Of a stretch of DNA of 54,036 nucleotides, positions 7,316-14,819 are shown one piece after another (position 1 is the first letter of the stretch; each line of letters opens with the position of its first letter). The stretch is taken from the NCBI RefSeq assembly GCF_025822245.1, contig NZ_JACKTL010000009.1:1-54036 (forward strand). The letters run 5' to 3'. The position numbers were made by a program, and so were the translations under genes. A model generated the notes under the pieces. The model was not told where the DNA came from. It saw only the letters and a list, made by a program, of their open reading frames with translations, and made no database searches. Source of the DNA: Mycolicibacterium hodleri. GTDB taxonomy: Bacteria > Actinomycetota > Actinomycetes > Mycobacteriales > Mycobacteriaceae.

Positions 7316-7857
7316 AGCCGTCCGCCTGCGGCCTTGGGAGCGGTCGCGTCGGCTTCGTCGGCACTGATCTCGCGGGCGACGAAGTCCTCCAGGTGGAACA
7401 GGTCGGCGCCGGCGCGCTCGCTGACCCGAACCAGGGTGGTCATCAGGGCGACTTCCTCGACCTGCTCCTTGAGGAACCACTGCATGAACTGCTCGCCGAG
7501 GTAGTCGCCCTCGTCGCGCGCGACGGCGGCGAGTCGGCTGATGTGCTCGGTGACGGTCCGCTCCTGCTCGAGGGCGAGACGCAGCGCCTCCGTCGGCGTG
7601 GTGAATGCGTTGCGCACGGCATCGGTGCCGGGGATCTCCACCTCGACGTCGCGGTCGATCAGGTACTGAACGAGCATCATCGCGTGGTTGCGCTCGTCGA
7701 GGGCTTGAGCGTAGAAGTGCTTGGCCAGCTGCGGGAGATCGGCGGAATCGAAGTGGACGGCGATCGCGGTGTATTGCTGCGAGGCGGTGAACTCGATGCG
7801 GATCTGCTCCTGGAGCAGGTGGTGGAACTTGGTGTCGTGGGGGGCTACTTCGCTCAT
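7312..7857 (-). CDS. bfrB: Ferritin BfrB
   Basis: The 181-residue product equals the length of M. tuberculosis BfrB (Rv3841). It shows the ferritin four-helix bundle with ferroxidase ligands in QIRIEFTASQQYTAIAVHF and ALDERNHAMM, and the later EQFMQWFLKEQVEE helix. It stores iron as ferric mineral in a 24-mer and protects against iron-driven oxidative damage. The start is the ATG of MSEVAPHD; an in-frame GTG eight codons upstream is less likely. An IdeR-like iron box lies 53 bp upstream. In M. tuberculosis IdeR with iron activates bfrB. Confidence 0.95.
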   Translation of the reverse strand: MSEVAPHDTKFHHLLQEQIRIEFTASQQYTAIAVHFDSADLPQLAKHFYAQALDERNHAMMLVQYLIDRDVEVEIPGTDAVRNAFTTPTEALRLALEQERTVTEHISRLAAVARDEGDYLGEQFMQWFLKEQVEEVALMTTLVRVSERAGADLFHLEDFVAREISADEADATAPKAAGGRL

Positions 7858-7878
7858 GCCGCCCACGATAGGGCAGGT

Positions 7879-7890
7879 CAATGACCATTG
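7879..7890. promoter_or_regulatory. Short palindrome just upstream of bfrB
   Basis: CAATGACCATTG has perfectly complementary 5-bp arms around a 2-bp spacer and lies 22-33 bp upstream of the bfrB ATG, between the gene and the iron box. The surrounding sequence has a loose Fur- or MntR-like character, but I cannot assign it. Confidence 0.3.
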
Positions 7891-7910
7891 TCATCAAAGG
7901 TCTGACTAAT

Positions 7911-7929
7911 TAAGGCCAGGTTGCCCTAA
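7911..7929 (-). promoter_or_regulatory. IdeR-type iron box upstream of bfrB
   Basis: TAAGGCCAGGTTGCCCTAA matches the DtxR/IdeR consensus TWAGGTWAGSCTWACCTWA at 14 of 19 positions, including both outer arms. It sits 53 bp upstream of the bfrB start, where IdeR is known to activate ferritin transcription in M. tuberculosis. It is also about 70 bp beyond the stop of the LCP gene, so bfrB is the probable target. Confidence 0.65.
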
Positions 7930-7995
7930 TTGACGGAGCCTCGAATGCAGGCACCAGAGTGTGTTTGCTACCGCGGTCGGCAAACGAAGGGTGGG

Positions 7996-9246
7996 CTAAC
8001 CGGTGGCCGCGTCGAGAACGTCCTGAGGTACCTCGGCATCGGTGGCCATCGCGTGAAACAGGCGCGTCGCGGCATCGCTGTTCCAGACGACGACCGCACC
8101 CGAGTCACCGCTGGTGAACTCGCCGATCGGCACGGTGGTGGTGACGACGTCGCCGTGCAGGGCCCACGCCAGCCGGGCGAGATCCCAGACGTGCGCATCG
8201 GTGTCGACCGTGATCGCACCCGTCGCGGCGTGCGCCATCGGGTACCAGTGCAGTGGGTTCAGCAGAACGGCCGGACTGGTGGCCCGTTGCATCAGCGCCG
8301 CCATGAACTCCCGCTGGTGGGTCATGCGGTCGAGGTCGGCGCGCGGCGTCGCCCGCGAGCGGACGTATCCGAGCGCGCTCCGACCGTCGAGTTCCTGGCA
8401 CCCGGCGGCCAGGTCGATGCCGGCGAGCGGATCGTCGATCGGCTCCGACGGGCACATCGTGACGCCGCCGACGGCGTCGACCATGGTGGCGAACCCGTCG
8501 AACCCGATCTCGGCGTAGCGGTCCAGCCGCAGTCCGGTGGCCTGCTCCACGGTCTGCGCCAGCAGCGGGGCCCCGCCCAGCGCGAACGCGGCGTTGACCT
8601 TGTCCTCGCCGAACCCGGGGATCGGCAGGTAGGAGTCGCGCGGGATCGACACCATCGTGGTGGGGACGTTCGACCCCAGGCCTGGCACGTGGACCAGCAA
8701 GATCGTGTCGGTCCGGCCGTTGCCGAGGTCACCTCCGGTGGCGAGCTCGGCCTGCTGCTCGTCGGTGAGGCCCTGCCGGCTGTCCGAGCCGACCAACAGC
8801 CAGGTGGTTCCGCTGTCGGCGGGTGGGCGGTCCGGCAGTGCCGCGAGCGCGGGCACGCGATGGAGCGACGTGTCGACCCACACGGCGGTGCCGATCGTCG
8901 CCGCGACGGCGAGCAGGACGACCGTCATCAGGATGCGGCCCCAGTGCCGCTTGCGCTTGGGCTTGGGTGCGCGGGCCGCAGGTGGCGGAGCCGTCGGCGG
9001 GGGCCGACGCGGTGGGGGAGGTCGCCGCGCCGGTGGGGGTGCGGGACGGTACCTCGGCGGCGGCGGCGGCGGCGGTGGTGGTGGAGGAGGAGGAGCGCTC
9101 CGCGGTGGGGCGATGGGTTGGGTGGCGTCGGCTGGCCGCCGCGGCGGTACCGGCGGGGGCCGGTAATTGGGGTCGCGCCGGATGACCTGCGACGCCTCCA
9201 CCGGTGGCCGGGGACGCCGCGGATCGGGCGGCCGGTTGTCGCTCAC
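7996..9246 (-). CDS. LytR-CpsA-Psr (LCP) family protein
   Basis: The 416-residue protein has an N-terminal cytoplasmic region extremely rich in proline (an uninterrupted run of 13 Pro near residues 52-64), then a basic patch KRKRHW and one transmembrane helix (ILMTVVLLAVAATIGTAVWV, about residues 105-124), then an extracytoplasmic LCP domain. The domain has TTWLLVGSDSRQG, RTDTILLVHVP, TTMVSIPRDSYL and ALGYVRSRATPRADLDRM, including the conserved Arg and Asp residues that bind the polyprenyl-phosphate substrate. LCP proteins transfer arabinogalactan or similar polymers to peptidoglycan. It occupies the position of M. tuberculosis Rv3840, which I recall as a much shorter LCP remnant. Translation probably starts at GTG. 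Confidence 0.88.
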   Translation of the reverse strand: MSDNRPPDPRRPRPPVEASQVIRRDPNYRPPPVPPRRPADATQPIAPPRSAPPPPPPPPPPPPPRYRPAPPPARRPPPPRRPPPTAPPPAARAPKPKRKRHWGRILMTVVLLAVAATIGTAVWVDTSLHRVPALAALPDRPPADSGTTWLLVGSDSRQGLTDEQQAELATGGDLGNGRTDTILLVHVPGLGSNVPTTMVSIPRDSYLPIPGFGEDKVNAAFALGGAPLLAQTVEQATGLRLDRYAEIGFDGFATMVDAVGGVTMCPSEPIDDPLAGIDLAAGCQELDGRSALGYVRSRATPRADLDRMTHQREFMAALMQRATSPAVLLNPLHWYPMAHAATGAITVDTDAHVWDLARLAWALHGDVVTTTVPIGEFTSGDSGAVVVWNSDAATRLFHAMATDAEVPQDVLDAATG

Positions 9247-9279
9247 GCGTCTGAATGTACGTGCCGGCGATGCCCGTGG

Positions 9280-10059
9280 TCAGGGCCTGACGTCGAGCCA
9301 GCCCAGGTGCCCGGCGAGCAGTGCGTAGCCGACGTAGGCGACGGCGTCGATGAGGCCGTGCGCCACGACCAGCGGCCAGAGCCGTCCGGTGCGCCGCCAC
9401 ACGTAGCCGAAGATCAGGCCCATCGCGACGTTCCCGAGACCTGCGCCGAAGCCCTGGTACAGGTGGTAGGCGCCGCGCAGCAGGCTGGACGCCACCAGGA
9501 CGGCCACCGGAGACATGCCGAGTTGGCGCAGCCGCGTCATGAGGAACGCGACGACGATGACCTCTTCGGCCCAGCCGTTGGCGAAGGCCACCGCGAGCAG
9601 GACGGGGATGCGCCACCACGTGTCGCCGAGTTCGGACGGCACGACCGCAACCCCGATGCCCAGCGCGCGGCCCGCGACGTAGAGGCCCAGACCGGGAATG
9701 CCGATGAGTGCCGCGAGACCGAGGCCGCCCAGTAGGTCCGGACGCCAGCGGAACCGGCCGAGACCGATGCGGCTGGGCCCAAAACCGCTGCGCCACAACA
9801 GATAGAGGCCAAGAAGTCCCCAGGCGATCAGCTGGAAGACCGAGGCGAGGTTGAGCGCCAGGTTGATCAGGTCGATCGGCGACAGCTTGCGGTTGAGTGT
9901 CACCTTCTGCCCGGAGAGTCCGAGCAGGACGGCCTCGGTCAGGCTGACGAAGGCCGTATAGGCGGAGAGTCCGAACGTGACGGCAAGGACGACGGCGATC
10001 TCGAGGCGAATCGCCCGGGGGCGGGGGTCTGGCAGAAGGTCGTCAGTCGGGCCCGTCAC
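9280..10059 (-). CDS. CPBP-family intramembrane metalloprotease
   Basis: The 259-residue protein has about six to eight hydrophobic helices and the ABI/CPBP motifs: the glutamate pair in ANGWAEEVIVVAFLMTRL, the His in RGAYHLYQGFGAG, and the final His in VVAHGLIDAV. These residues form the membrane-embedded zinc or catalytic site in this family (CAAX-processing or bacteriocin-immunity-type proteases). It lies between the DUF2470 gene and the LCP gene on the same strand with short gaps, so it may be cotranscribed with them. The substrate is unknown. The GTG start has no strong ribosome binding site. Confidence 0.88.
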   Translation of the reverse strand: MTGPTDDLLPDPRPRAIRLEIAVVLAVTFGLSAYTAFVSLTEAVLLGLSGQKVTLNRKLSPIDLINLALNLASVFQLIAWGLLGLYLLWRSGFGPSRIGLGRFRWRPDLLGGLGLAALIGIPGLGLYVAGRALGIGVAVVPSELGDTWWRIPVLLAVAFANGWAEEVIVVAFLMTRLRQLGMSPVAVLVASSLLRGAYHLYQGFGAGLGNVAMGLIFGYVWRRTGRLWPLVVAHGLIDAVAYVGYALLAGHLGWLDVRP

Positions 10060-10104
10060 CGGAGCTACGGTAGCCGTCCAGCCTGACCGCGGTTCGCGGC
10101 GACG

Positions 10105-10920
10105 TCAGATGCGGCGGGCGCGCAGTCCGTTCAGGAACGGGCAACCCATCAGGATCCGGATGGCCTGGCTGAGCCCGGTCACGTCGTCGACCGGCTTCGC
10201 GAACGGCAGCCGCACGTCGTGGTCGCCGTCCTCGGCCTCGACGCGCAACTGCACGCCGTAGCGGTCGAGCCCGAGTGGCCGGACGTGGCCGCGCCGCAGC
10301 GGGATCGGCAGCCGGTTGGCCAACCTGTCGACCACCTCGCGATGAGCCGACTCGAGATGCTGCAGCCAGCCCGACTCCATGGCGCAGAACGGATCTGGCT
10401 GGGCGTCGAGCAGGGCGCCGACGCCGACGGACTCGGCCCCAGTCGAGTCGGCCACCACGACGGAGTCGATCTCCAGCCGCACCAGGGTGTACGGGGTGTC
10501 GCCGTCACCGGCTTCGAGTGAATCGGTGTTCACTTGCAGGAGAGCAGGATTGGGGTTCTTCTCCGCGATCAGGTCGAGCAGTCCCGCCAAACCGGGCGGC
10601 GGTACGTGAAACAACCGGCCGCTGATCCACACCAGTGAACGCACCGGTTCGCGTAGGGGCAGCGGCGCGTAGTCGGTCATCTCGAGGACCGCCTGAATGC
10701 CCGCGGCGCCGGCCGTGACGGTCAACGCGGCGAGCGGTCCCCCGGAGGGCACCATGATCGCGAACGACCCGTCGTCGAGCAGGTGGTGCACCGGCGTGGG
10801 GGAGGGATCGGTGCCCTCCGCGGCCAGGATTGCGCTGCCGCCGCGAGCGCACGCGCTGCGGATCCGTTCGGCCGTCGTGGGTGCCACCAGGGCCGTTCCT
10901 GTCGTCGCGTCGCCGATCAT
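10105..10920 (-). CDS. DUF2470 domain protein, IdeR-regulated (Rv3839-like)
   Basis: The 271-residue protein has an N-terminal half resembling a split-barrel FMN/heme-binding fold (pyridoxamine oxidase-like; VHHLLDDGSFAIMVPSGGPLAAL) and a C-terminal DUF2470 domain (AHREVVDRLANRLPI, YGVQLRVEAEDGDHDVRLPF). Proteins of this architecture include HugZ-like heme-degrading or heme-handling enzymes. In M. tuberculosis Rv3839 is part of the IdeR regulon. Here two overlapping iron boxes lie 21-54 bp upstream, so repression by iron-loaded IdeR and expression under iron limitation are inferred. The start ATG is preceded by GGAAGG. Whether it binds heme cannot be seen. Confidence 0.8.
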   Translation of the reverse strand: MIGDATTGTALVAPTTAERIRSACARGGSAILAAEGTDPSPTPVHHLLDDGSFAIMVPSGGPLAALTVTAGAAGIQAVLEMTDYAPLPLREPVRSLVWISGRLFHVPPPGLAGLLDLIAEKNPNPALLQVNTDSLEAGDGDTPYTLVRLEIDSVVVADSTGAESVGVGALLDAQPDPFCAMESGWLQHLESAHREVVDRLANRLPIPLRRGHVRPLGLDRYGVQLRVEAEDGDHDVRLPFAKPVDDVTGLSQAIRILMGCPFLNGLRARRI

Positions 10921-10940
10921 CGCGCCTGCCTTCCATCGGA

Positions 10941-10974
10941 TGAGGTAACCCTAACTTAGGCTAGCCTCACCGAA
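10941..10974 (-). promoter_or_regulatory. Two overlapping IdeR-type iron boxes upstream of the DUF2470 gene
   Basis: TTAGGCTAGCCTCACCGAA (10956-10974) matches the IdeR consensus TWAGGTWAGSCTWACCTWA at 16 of 19 positions. TGAGGTAACCCTAACTTAG (10941-10959) matches at 15 of 19. They overlap by 4 bp, an offset of 15 bp. Their position 21-54 bp before the ATG would block the promoter, as expected for iron-dependent repression. The pheA start lies 63 bp away in the opposite direction and could also be affected. Confidence 0.75.
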
Positions 10975-11036
10975 TGGTGCAAGTGCTCGCGACGCGGTTC
11001 GCCGTGGGGCGGGCCGGCTGCCGATAGGGTTGACCC

Positions 11037-11957
11037 GTGCCACGCGTCGCCTATCTGGGCCCACAGGGGACCTTCACCGAGGCGGCGTTGTTGCAGATGG
11101 CCGACGCCGGCGCCATCCCCGACTCGTCTCCGGTCGTCCCGGTGACGTGCGACAGCGCCGACGGCGCGTTGGCCGCCGTCCGCAGCGGGGCCGCCGACTA
11201 CGCCTGCGCACCAATCGAGAGTTCCATCGAGGGCTCGGTGGTACCGACGATGGACAGCCTCGCCGCGGGCACGCCGCTGCAGATCTTCGCCGAACACACC
11301 CTCGACGTCGCGTTCAGCATCGCCGTCCGCCCGGGCACCCCCGCCTCCGCCGTGCAGACCGTCGCCGCCTTCCCCGTCGCCGAGGCGCAGGTCAAGCGGT
11401 GGCTGGCGGCGCACCTACCCGCCGCCCACACGGTGCTCACCACGTCGAACGCCGCCGCAGCGCACGACGTCGCCGACGGCCGGGCCGACGCAGGCGTCAG
11501 CACCGCACTCGCCGCGGAGCGGCTCGGACTGGCCACGCTGGCCGACGGGGTGGTCGACGAACCGAATGCCAGGACCAGATTCGTCCTCGTCGGCCCGCCG
11601 GGACCGCCGCCGGCGCGCACCGGCGCGGACCGCACGTCGGTCGTGTTGCGGCTGGACAACGTGCCGGGCGCACTGGTCGCCGCGATGACCGAGCTCGCGA
11701 TCCGCGACATCGACCTGACCCGCATCGAATCACGGCCCACTCGAGTCGAATTGGGTACGTACTTCTTCTTCCTGGACTGCGTCGGACACATCGACGACGA
11801 TCCGGTGGCCGAGGCACTTCGCGCGCTCCACAGACGTTGTGCAGACGTGAGATATCTGGGTTCATGGTCGACAGGCACCGCCGTCGGTGCGACACCACCG
11901 GTCACCGACGAGGCATCCGGCTGGTTGGCCGCACTTCGAGAGGGGCGCGCCCGATGA
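11037..11957 (+). CDS. pheA: Prephenate dehydratase PheA
   Basis: The 306-residue enzyme converts prephenate to phenylpyruvate in phenylalanine synthesis. The N-terminal catalytic domain shows VAYLGPQGTFTEAAL, YACAPIESSIEGSV and the family motif NARTRFVLV (the catalytic TRF). The C-terminal ACT domain begins near RTSVVLRLDNVPGALVAAM and contains LTRIESRPTR, which binds phenylalanine for feedback control. Translation starts at GTG (MPRVAYLG). Its TGA overlaps the ATG of the phosphoglycerate mutase-like gene by 4 bp. The pair matches M. tuberculosis Rv3838c-Rv3837c. Confidence 0.95.
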   Translation: MPRVAYLGPQGTFTEAALLQMADAGAIPDSSPVVPVTCDSADGALAAVRSGAADYACAPIESSIEGSVVPTMDSLAAGTPLQIFAEHTLDVAFSIAVRPGTPASAVQTVAAFPVAEAQVKRWLAAHLPAAHTVLTTSNAAAAHDVADGRADAGVSTALAAERLGLATLADGVVDEPNARTRFVLVGPPGPPPARTGADRTSVVLRLDNVPGALVAAMTELAIRDIDLTRIESRPTRVELGTYFFFLDCVGHIDDDPVAEALRALHRRCADVRYLGSWSTGTAVGATPPVTDEASGWLAALREGRAR

Positions 11958-12634
11958 CCGGTCGACTGATATTGGTACGTCACGGACAGTCGCACGGCAA
12001 CGTCGCCCGGCGGCTCGACACCCGGCCGCCCGGTGCCGCGCTCACCGATCTGGGCCACCAGCAGGCGCAGGCATTCGGTCGTTCCCTCGAGCATCCCGTC
12101 GGGCTGTTGGCGCACTCCACAGCGCTACGCGCGGTCGAGACGGCTGCGGAGATCGGCGAATACCTCGGCCTGAACGCGGTCGAGTTGGACGGCATCCACG
12201 AGGTGGACGCCGGTGACCTCGAGGACCGTAGCGACGACGAGGCCCACGAGGAATTCAACGCCGTCTACCGGTTGTGGCAGAACGGCGAGCTCGACGTCCC
12301 CATGCCCGGCGGCGAAAGTGCCCAGCAGGTGCTGGACCGCTACCTGCCGGTGGTGTCCCAGCTGCGCATGCGCTTCCTCGACGACCACGCCTGGGTGGGT
12401 GACGTCGTGGTGGTCAGCCACGGCGCCGCCATCCGCCTGGTGGGCACCGCGCTGTCGGGCGTCGACCCGGGCTTCGCCATCGAACACCACCTCGCCAACA
12501 CCGAGTGCGTGGTCCTGAGCCCCATCACCGAAGGTCGGTGGAGCTGCCTGCAATGGGGGCCGCACACGCCGCCGTTCGAGCCGGTCGAGCATCCGGTCGA
12601 GGACGTGGCGCACAGCGCCGACCCGATGGGCTGA
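11954..12634 (+). CDS. Histidine phosphatase / phosphoglycerate mutase-like protein (Rv3837c-like)
   Basis: The 226-residue protein has the branch-1 histidine phosphatase signature ILVRHGQSHGNVARRLD at the N terminus, where the His becomes phosphorylated, and the second catalytic His in VVVSHGAAIRLVG. Between them HSTALRAVETAAEIG supplies the conserved Arg. The family covers cofactor-dependent phosphoglycerate mutases and broad phosphatases; the short length and lack of mutase-specific insertions favour a phosphatase role, but the substrate is unknown. It is coupled to pheA by an ATGA overlap. It ends 6 bp from the stop of the convergent Cys-rich gene. Confidence 0.88.
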   Translation: MTGRLILVRHGQSHGNVARRLDTRPPGAALTDLGHQQAQAFGRSLEHPVGLLAHSTALRAVETAAEIGEYLGLNAVELDGIHEVDAGDLEDRSDDEAHEEFNAVYRLWQNGELDVPMPGGESAQQVLDRYLPVVSQLRMRFLDDHAWVGDVVVVSHGAAIRLVGTALSGVDPGFAIEHHLANTECVVLSPITEGRWSCLQWGPHTPPFEPVEHPVEDVAHSADPMG

Positions 12635-12640
12635 CCGAGG

Positions 12641-12832
12641 TCAGGATGCCGCGGAGGCGACGACGACCACCGCGCACGTGCACCCGACCGCTTCGCAATC
12701 GATGCTGAAGGAGTGCAGACCGTCGGGGGTGGCGCAGTCCTCGGTGCACTCGACGTGGAACGAGGCGTGGTGCACGAGGGTGCCGTGGCAGTGTTCGAGG
12801 TCCTCCCGGCACTCGCGACAGACATCGGACAT
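12641..12832 (-). CDS. Small Cys/His-rich protein, probable metal-binding
   Basis: The 63-residue product is dominated by Cys and His: CRECREDLEHCHGTLVHH, then HVECTEDCA and DCEAVGCTC, about nine Cys in total. The spacing suggests one or two small zinc-binding knuckles. The C terminus is a hydrophobic VVVVASAAS. It lies between the phosphoglycerate mutase-like gene (convergent) and the zincin gene (same strand, 55 bp away). I do not recognise a named family. The ATG start and the retained Cys pattern argue for a real gene. Confidence 0.65.
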   Translation of the reverse strand: MSDVCRECREDLEHCHGTLVHHASFHVECTEDCATPDGLHSFSIDCEAVGCTCAVVVVASAAS

Positions 12833-12887
12833 GTCTTAGTTCTAGCACCGCCCACCGACGAAGCCCAGTCAACGCGCCCGAAGTGGT

Positions 12888-13238
12888 TCAGGCCCAACCG
12901 AGTTCGTGCAGCCGATCGTCGTCGATGCCGAAGTGGTGGGCAATCTCGTGGATCACGGTCACGGTCACCTCGTCGACCACGTCGCCTTCGCTGTCGCAGA
13001 TGTCGAGCAACGCCTCGCGGTAGATCGTGATGGTGTCGGGCAGCGAGCCGAAGTACGTCGAGTCGCGCTCGGTCAGTGCGATGCCCTCGTACAGCCCCAG
13101 CAGGTCGGGCTCCTCCGGGTGCCGGTCCTCGACCAGGACGACGACGTTGTCGATCGCCTTCGCGAGCGCCGGCGGGATCTCGTCGAGCGCGTCGGACACC
13201 AGCTCGTCGAACCGGTCCGAGCTCATCCGGACGGACAT
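12888..13238 (-). CDS. Zincin-like metallopeptidase (Rv3836-like)
   Basis: The 116-residue protein ends with VIHEIAHHFGIDDDRLHELGW, an HExxH zinc motif followed by a downstream Asp/His cluster. It also has VVVLVEDRHPEEPDLLGLYEG and FGSLPDTITIYREALLD, matching the short metallopeptidase family PF06262. Start: ATG at 13238 (MSVRMSS) is used; ATG at 13226 (MSSDRF) is equally possible, since neither has a clear ribosome binding site. It begins 5 bp after the stop of the septum-formation-family gene, so the two are probably one operon, as in M. tuberculosis Rv3835-Rv3836. Substrate is unknown. Confidence 0.85.
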   Translation of the reverse strand: MSVRMSSDRFDELVSDALDEIPPALAKAIDNVVVLVEDRHPEEPDLLGLYEGIALTERDSTYFGSLPDTITIYREALLDICDSEGDVVDEVTVTVIHEIAHHFGIDDDRLHELGWA

Positions 13239-13243
13239 GACGG

Positions 13244-14716
13244 CTACTGGCCGGGCGGCGGACCCGGGACGACCGGAACCACGGGTACGGGCTCCCCGGC
13301 GGGCGGGGGCGGCGCGGCGGGATCCCCCGCCGGTGGCGGCGGCAGCGCGGGTCCGTCCTGCGGCGGCAGACCGCCGTCGCCCTGCGGTCCGGGCGCAGGC
13401 GGCGGACCGTTGAGGAACGTGTTGCCCTGCGGCGGGACCGGAGCGCCGGACGTCGGCGACGTCGCGCTCCCGGTCTGGGTGCTCTGCGTCTGCGTGGGCG
13501 TGGCCTGCTGCTGATTGGGCAGGTGGTCGTTGCCCTGGTTCCCCGAACTGCTGCTCGAGCTGCTCGAGCCGCTCTGGTCGCTGAGGTCGATCTGCGACGA
13601 CGTCTGCGACGAGGTGTCCACCGACGGCAGCGGGATCGGCGGCAGGTCCAACCGCTCCTCCGGGATGTCGGGCACCGCGACCGGAGGCTGACCGTTGATG
13701 AGCAACGGTCCCTTGGCGCTGTTCAGCAGCGTCGACCATCCGCCGTTGCCGAGGGTCGCGCCGATGCTGCAGGACACCTGCTTGCTTCCGGCGGCCCAGC
13801 TCGGCAACGAAATCGTGCTGTAGATGAGGGTGAGGGTGGTCTTCCGCAGCGCGACCGGAGCCAGGTAGGCGTCGGTCATCCGCGTGCACGAATCCTTGAC
13901 GAACTGGTCCTGGTCTCCGTCCGGTGGCACGGGGCCGGGGAACTTCTCGGCCAGGTTCACCGAGCCGGTCACCTCCATGGCGTGCGGCTTGGCGCAGTCG
14001 GTGGGAATGTCGGTGGGTTGATTGGTGGCCGGATCGATGCCGAGACACGTTCCGGCGGGCCACACCTTCGACTGGTCGACGTCGGCCACCTTGCCCGAAA
14101 ACGCCAGTTGGTGGCCGTCGGGGCCGGCCAACTGCAAACCGCACAGCATGCGGCGTTCGTCGGCCTGCCGCCACGCCTTGTCGCCGGACCAGACGAGGCT
14201 GACGCTGAACCGGCCGTTGGGGTCGTACTTCGCCCCGAGGTACTGCCGCGCCGCGGCCTGGCACTGTTCCTGGCTGATCTGCCTGATGCGCGCCTCGGAC
14301 GGCGGGGCGGCGTCGGGACCGTATTCGGTGCCGGGGAACGTCCGCATGTCGATCCGGTCGGCGACTTCGAAGCGGTGTTCGTCCTTGCAGTCCACGATTT
14401 GCGCGGCGTCGGGAACCTGTTCGGGCCAGTTCAGGCAGGTTCCACGGACGGCGTGGTCGAAGGTCGCGTTGCCGCGCGGGCCGCCGCCGAGCGCCGTCGC
14501 GCCCGCGTTGAGCCCGACGGGGAGCCCGCCGTGTCCGCCGCCGGGGATCGCGGTGATGACGCCGGCGATCAGAAGGCCGCCGAGTGCGGTCAGCAGCAGC
14601 GCGCGTCGCGTCGACTCGGCCTGAAGGCTCTGCCACCACGCCGGGCGGCGCGACGGCGGGGCGGCCTCGTCTGCGCTCTGCTCGGCGTCGTGGGGTGCAT
14701 CCAACATCTGGTCCAT
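13244..14716 (-). CDS. Septum-formation-family membrane protein (Rv3835-like)
   Basis: The 490-residue protein has a short cytoplasmic N terminus, one transmembrane helix ([19 protein letters not shown], about residues 39-57), and a large extracytoplasmic region with two septum-formation-like (PF13845) repeats. Each has paired cysteines ([10 protein letters not shown] with [21 protein letters not shown] with [12 protein letters not shown]). The C-terminal 140 residues are Ser/Gln/Pro-rich and disordered. The family is associated with cell division or envelope integrity by name only; its biochemical role is not established. It is divergent from serS with a 103-bp gap and leads an operon with the metallopeptidase gene. 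No strong ribosome binding site supports the ATG chosen. Confidence 0.82.
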   Translation of the reverse strand: MDQMLDAPHDAEQSADEAAPPSRRPAWWQSLQAESTRRALLLTALGGLLIAGVITAIPGGGHGGLPVGLNAGATALGGGPRGNATFDHAVRGTCLNWPEQVPDAAQIVDCKDEHRFEVADRIDMRTFPGTEYGPDAAPPSEARIRQISQEQCQAAARQYLGAKYDPNGRFSVSLVWSGDKAWRQADERRMLCGLQLAGPDGHQLAFSGKVADVDQSKVWPAGTCLGIDPATNQPTDIPTDCAKPHAMEVTGSVNLAEKFPGPVPPDGDQDQFVKDSCTRMTDAYLAPVALRKTTLTLIYSTISLPSWAAGSKQVSCSIGATLGNGGWSTLLNSAKGPLLINGQPPVAVPDIPEERLDLPPIPLPSVDTSSQTSSQIDLSDQSGSSSSSSSSGNQGNDHLPNQQQATPTQTQSTQTGSATSPTSGAPVPPQGNTFLNGPPPAPGPQGDGGLPPQDGPALPPPPAGDPAAPPPPAGEPVPVVPVVPGPPPGQ

Positions 14717-14819
14717 TGTGACAGGCGAGCCAAGTCGTGTGACAAGAGATGCAGTTGTAACGTTATGTGGTTGTGCCCCGGCGTCGCCATGGCGGGCCGT
14801 CAAACGTAGGGTTTCCTCC

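Noticed and set aside
7930..9735. A 601-codon plus-strand frame opposite the LCP and CPBP genes
   Set aside because: The opposite strand encodes two recognisable proteins with full motifs; the plus-strand translation is low-complexity Arg/Gly without conserved features.
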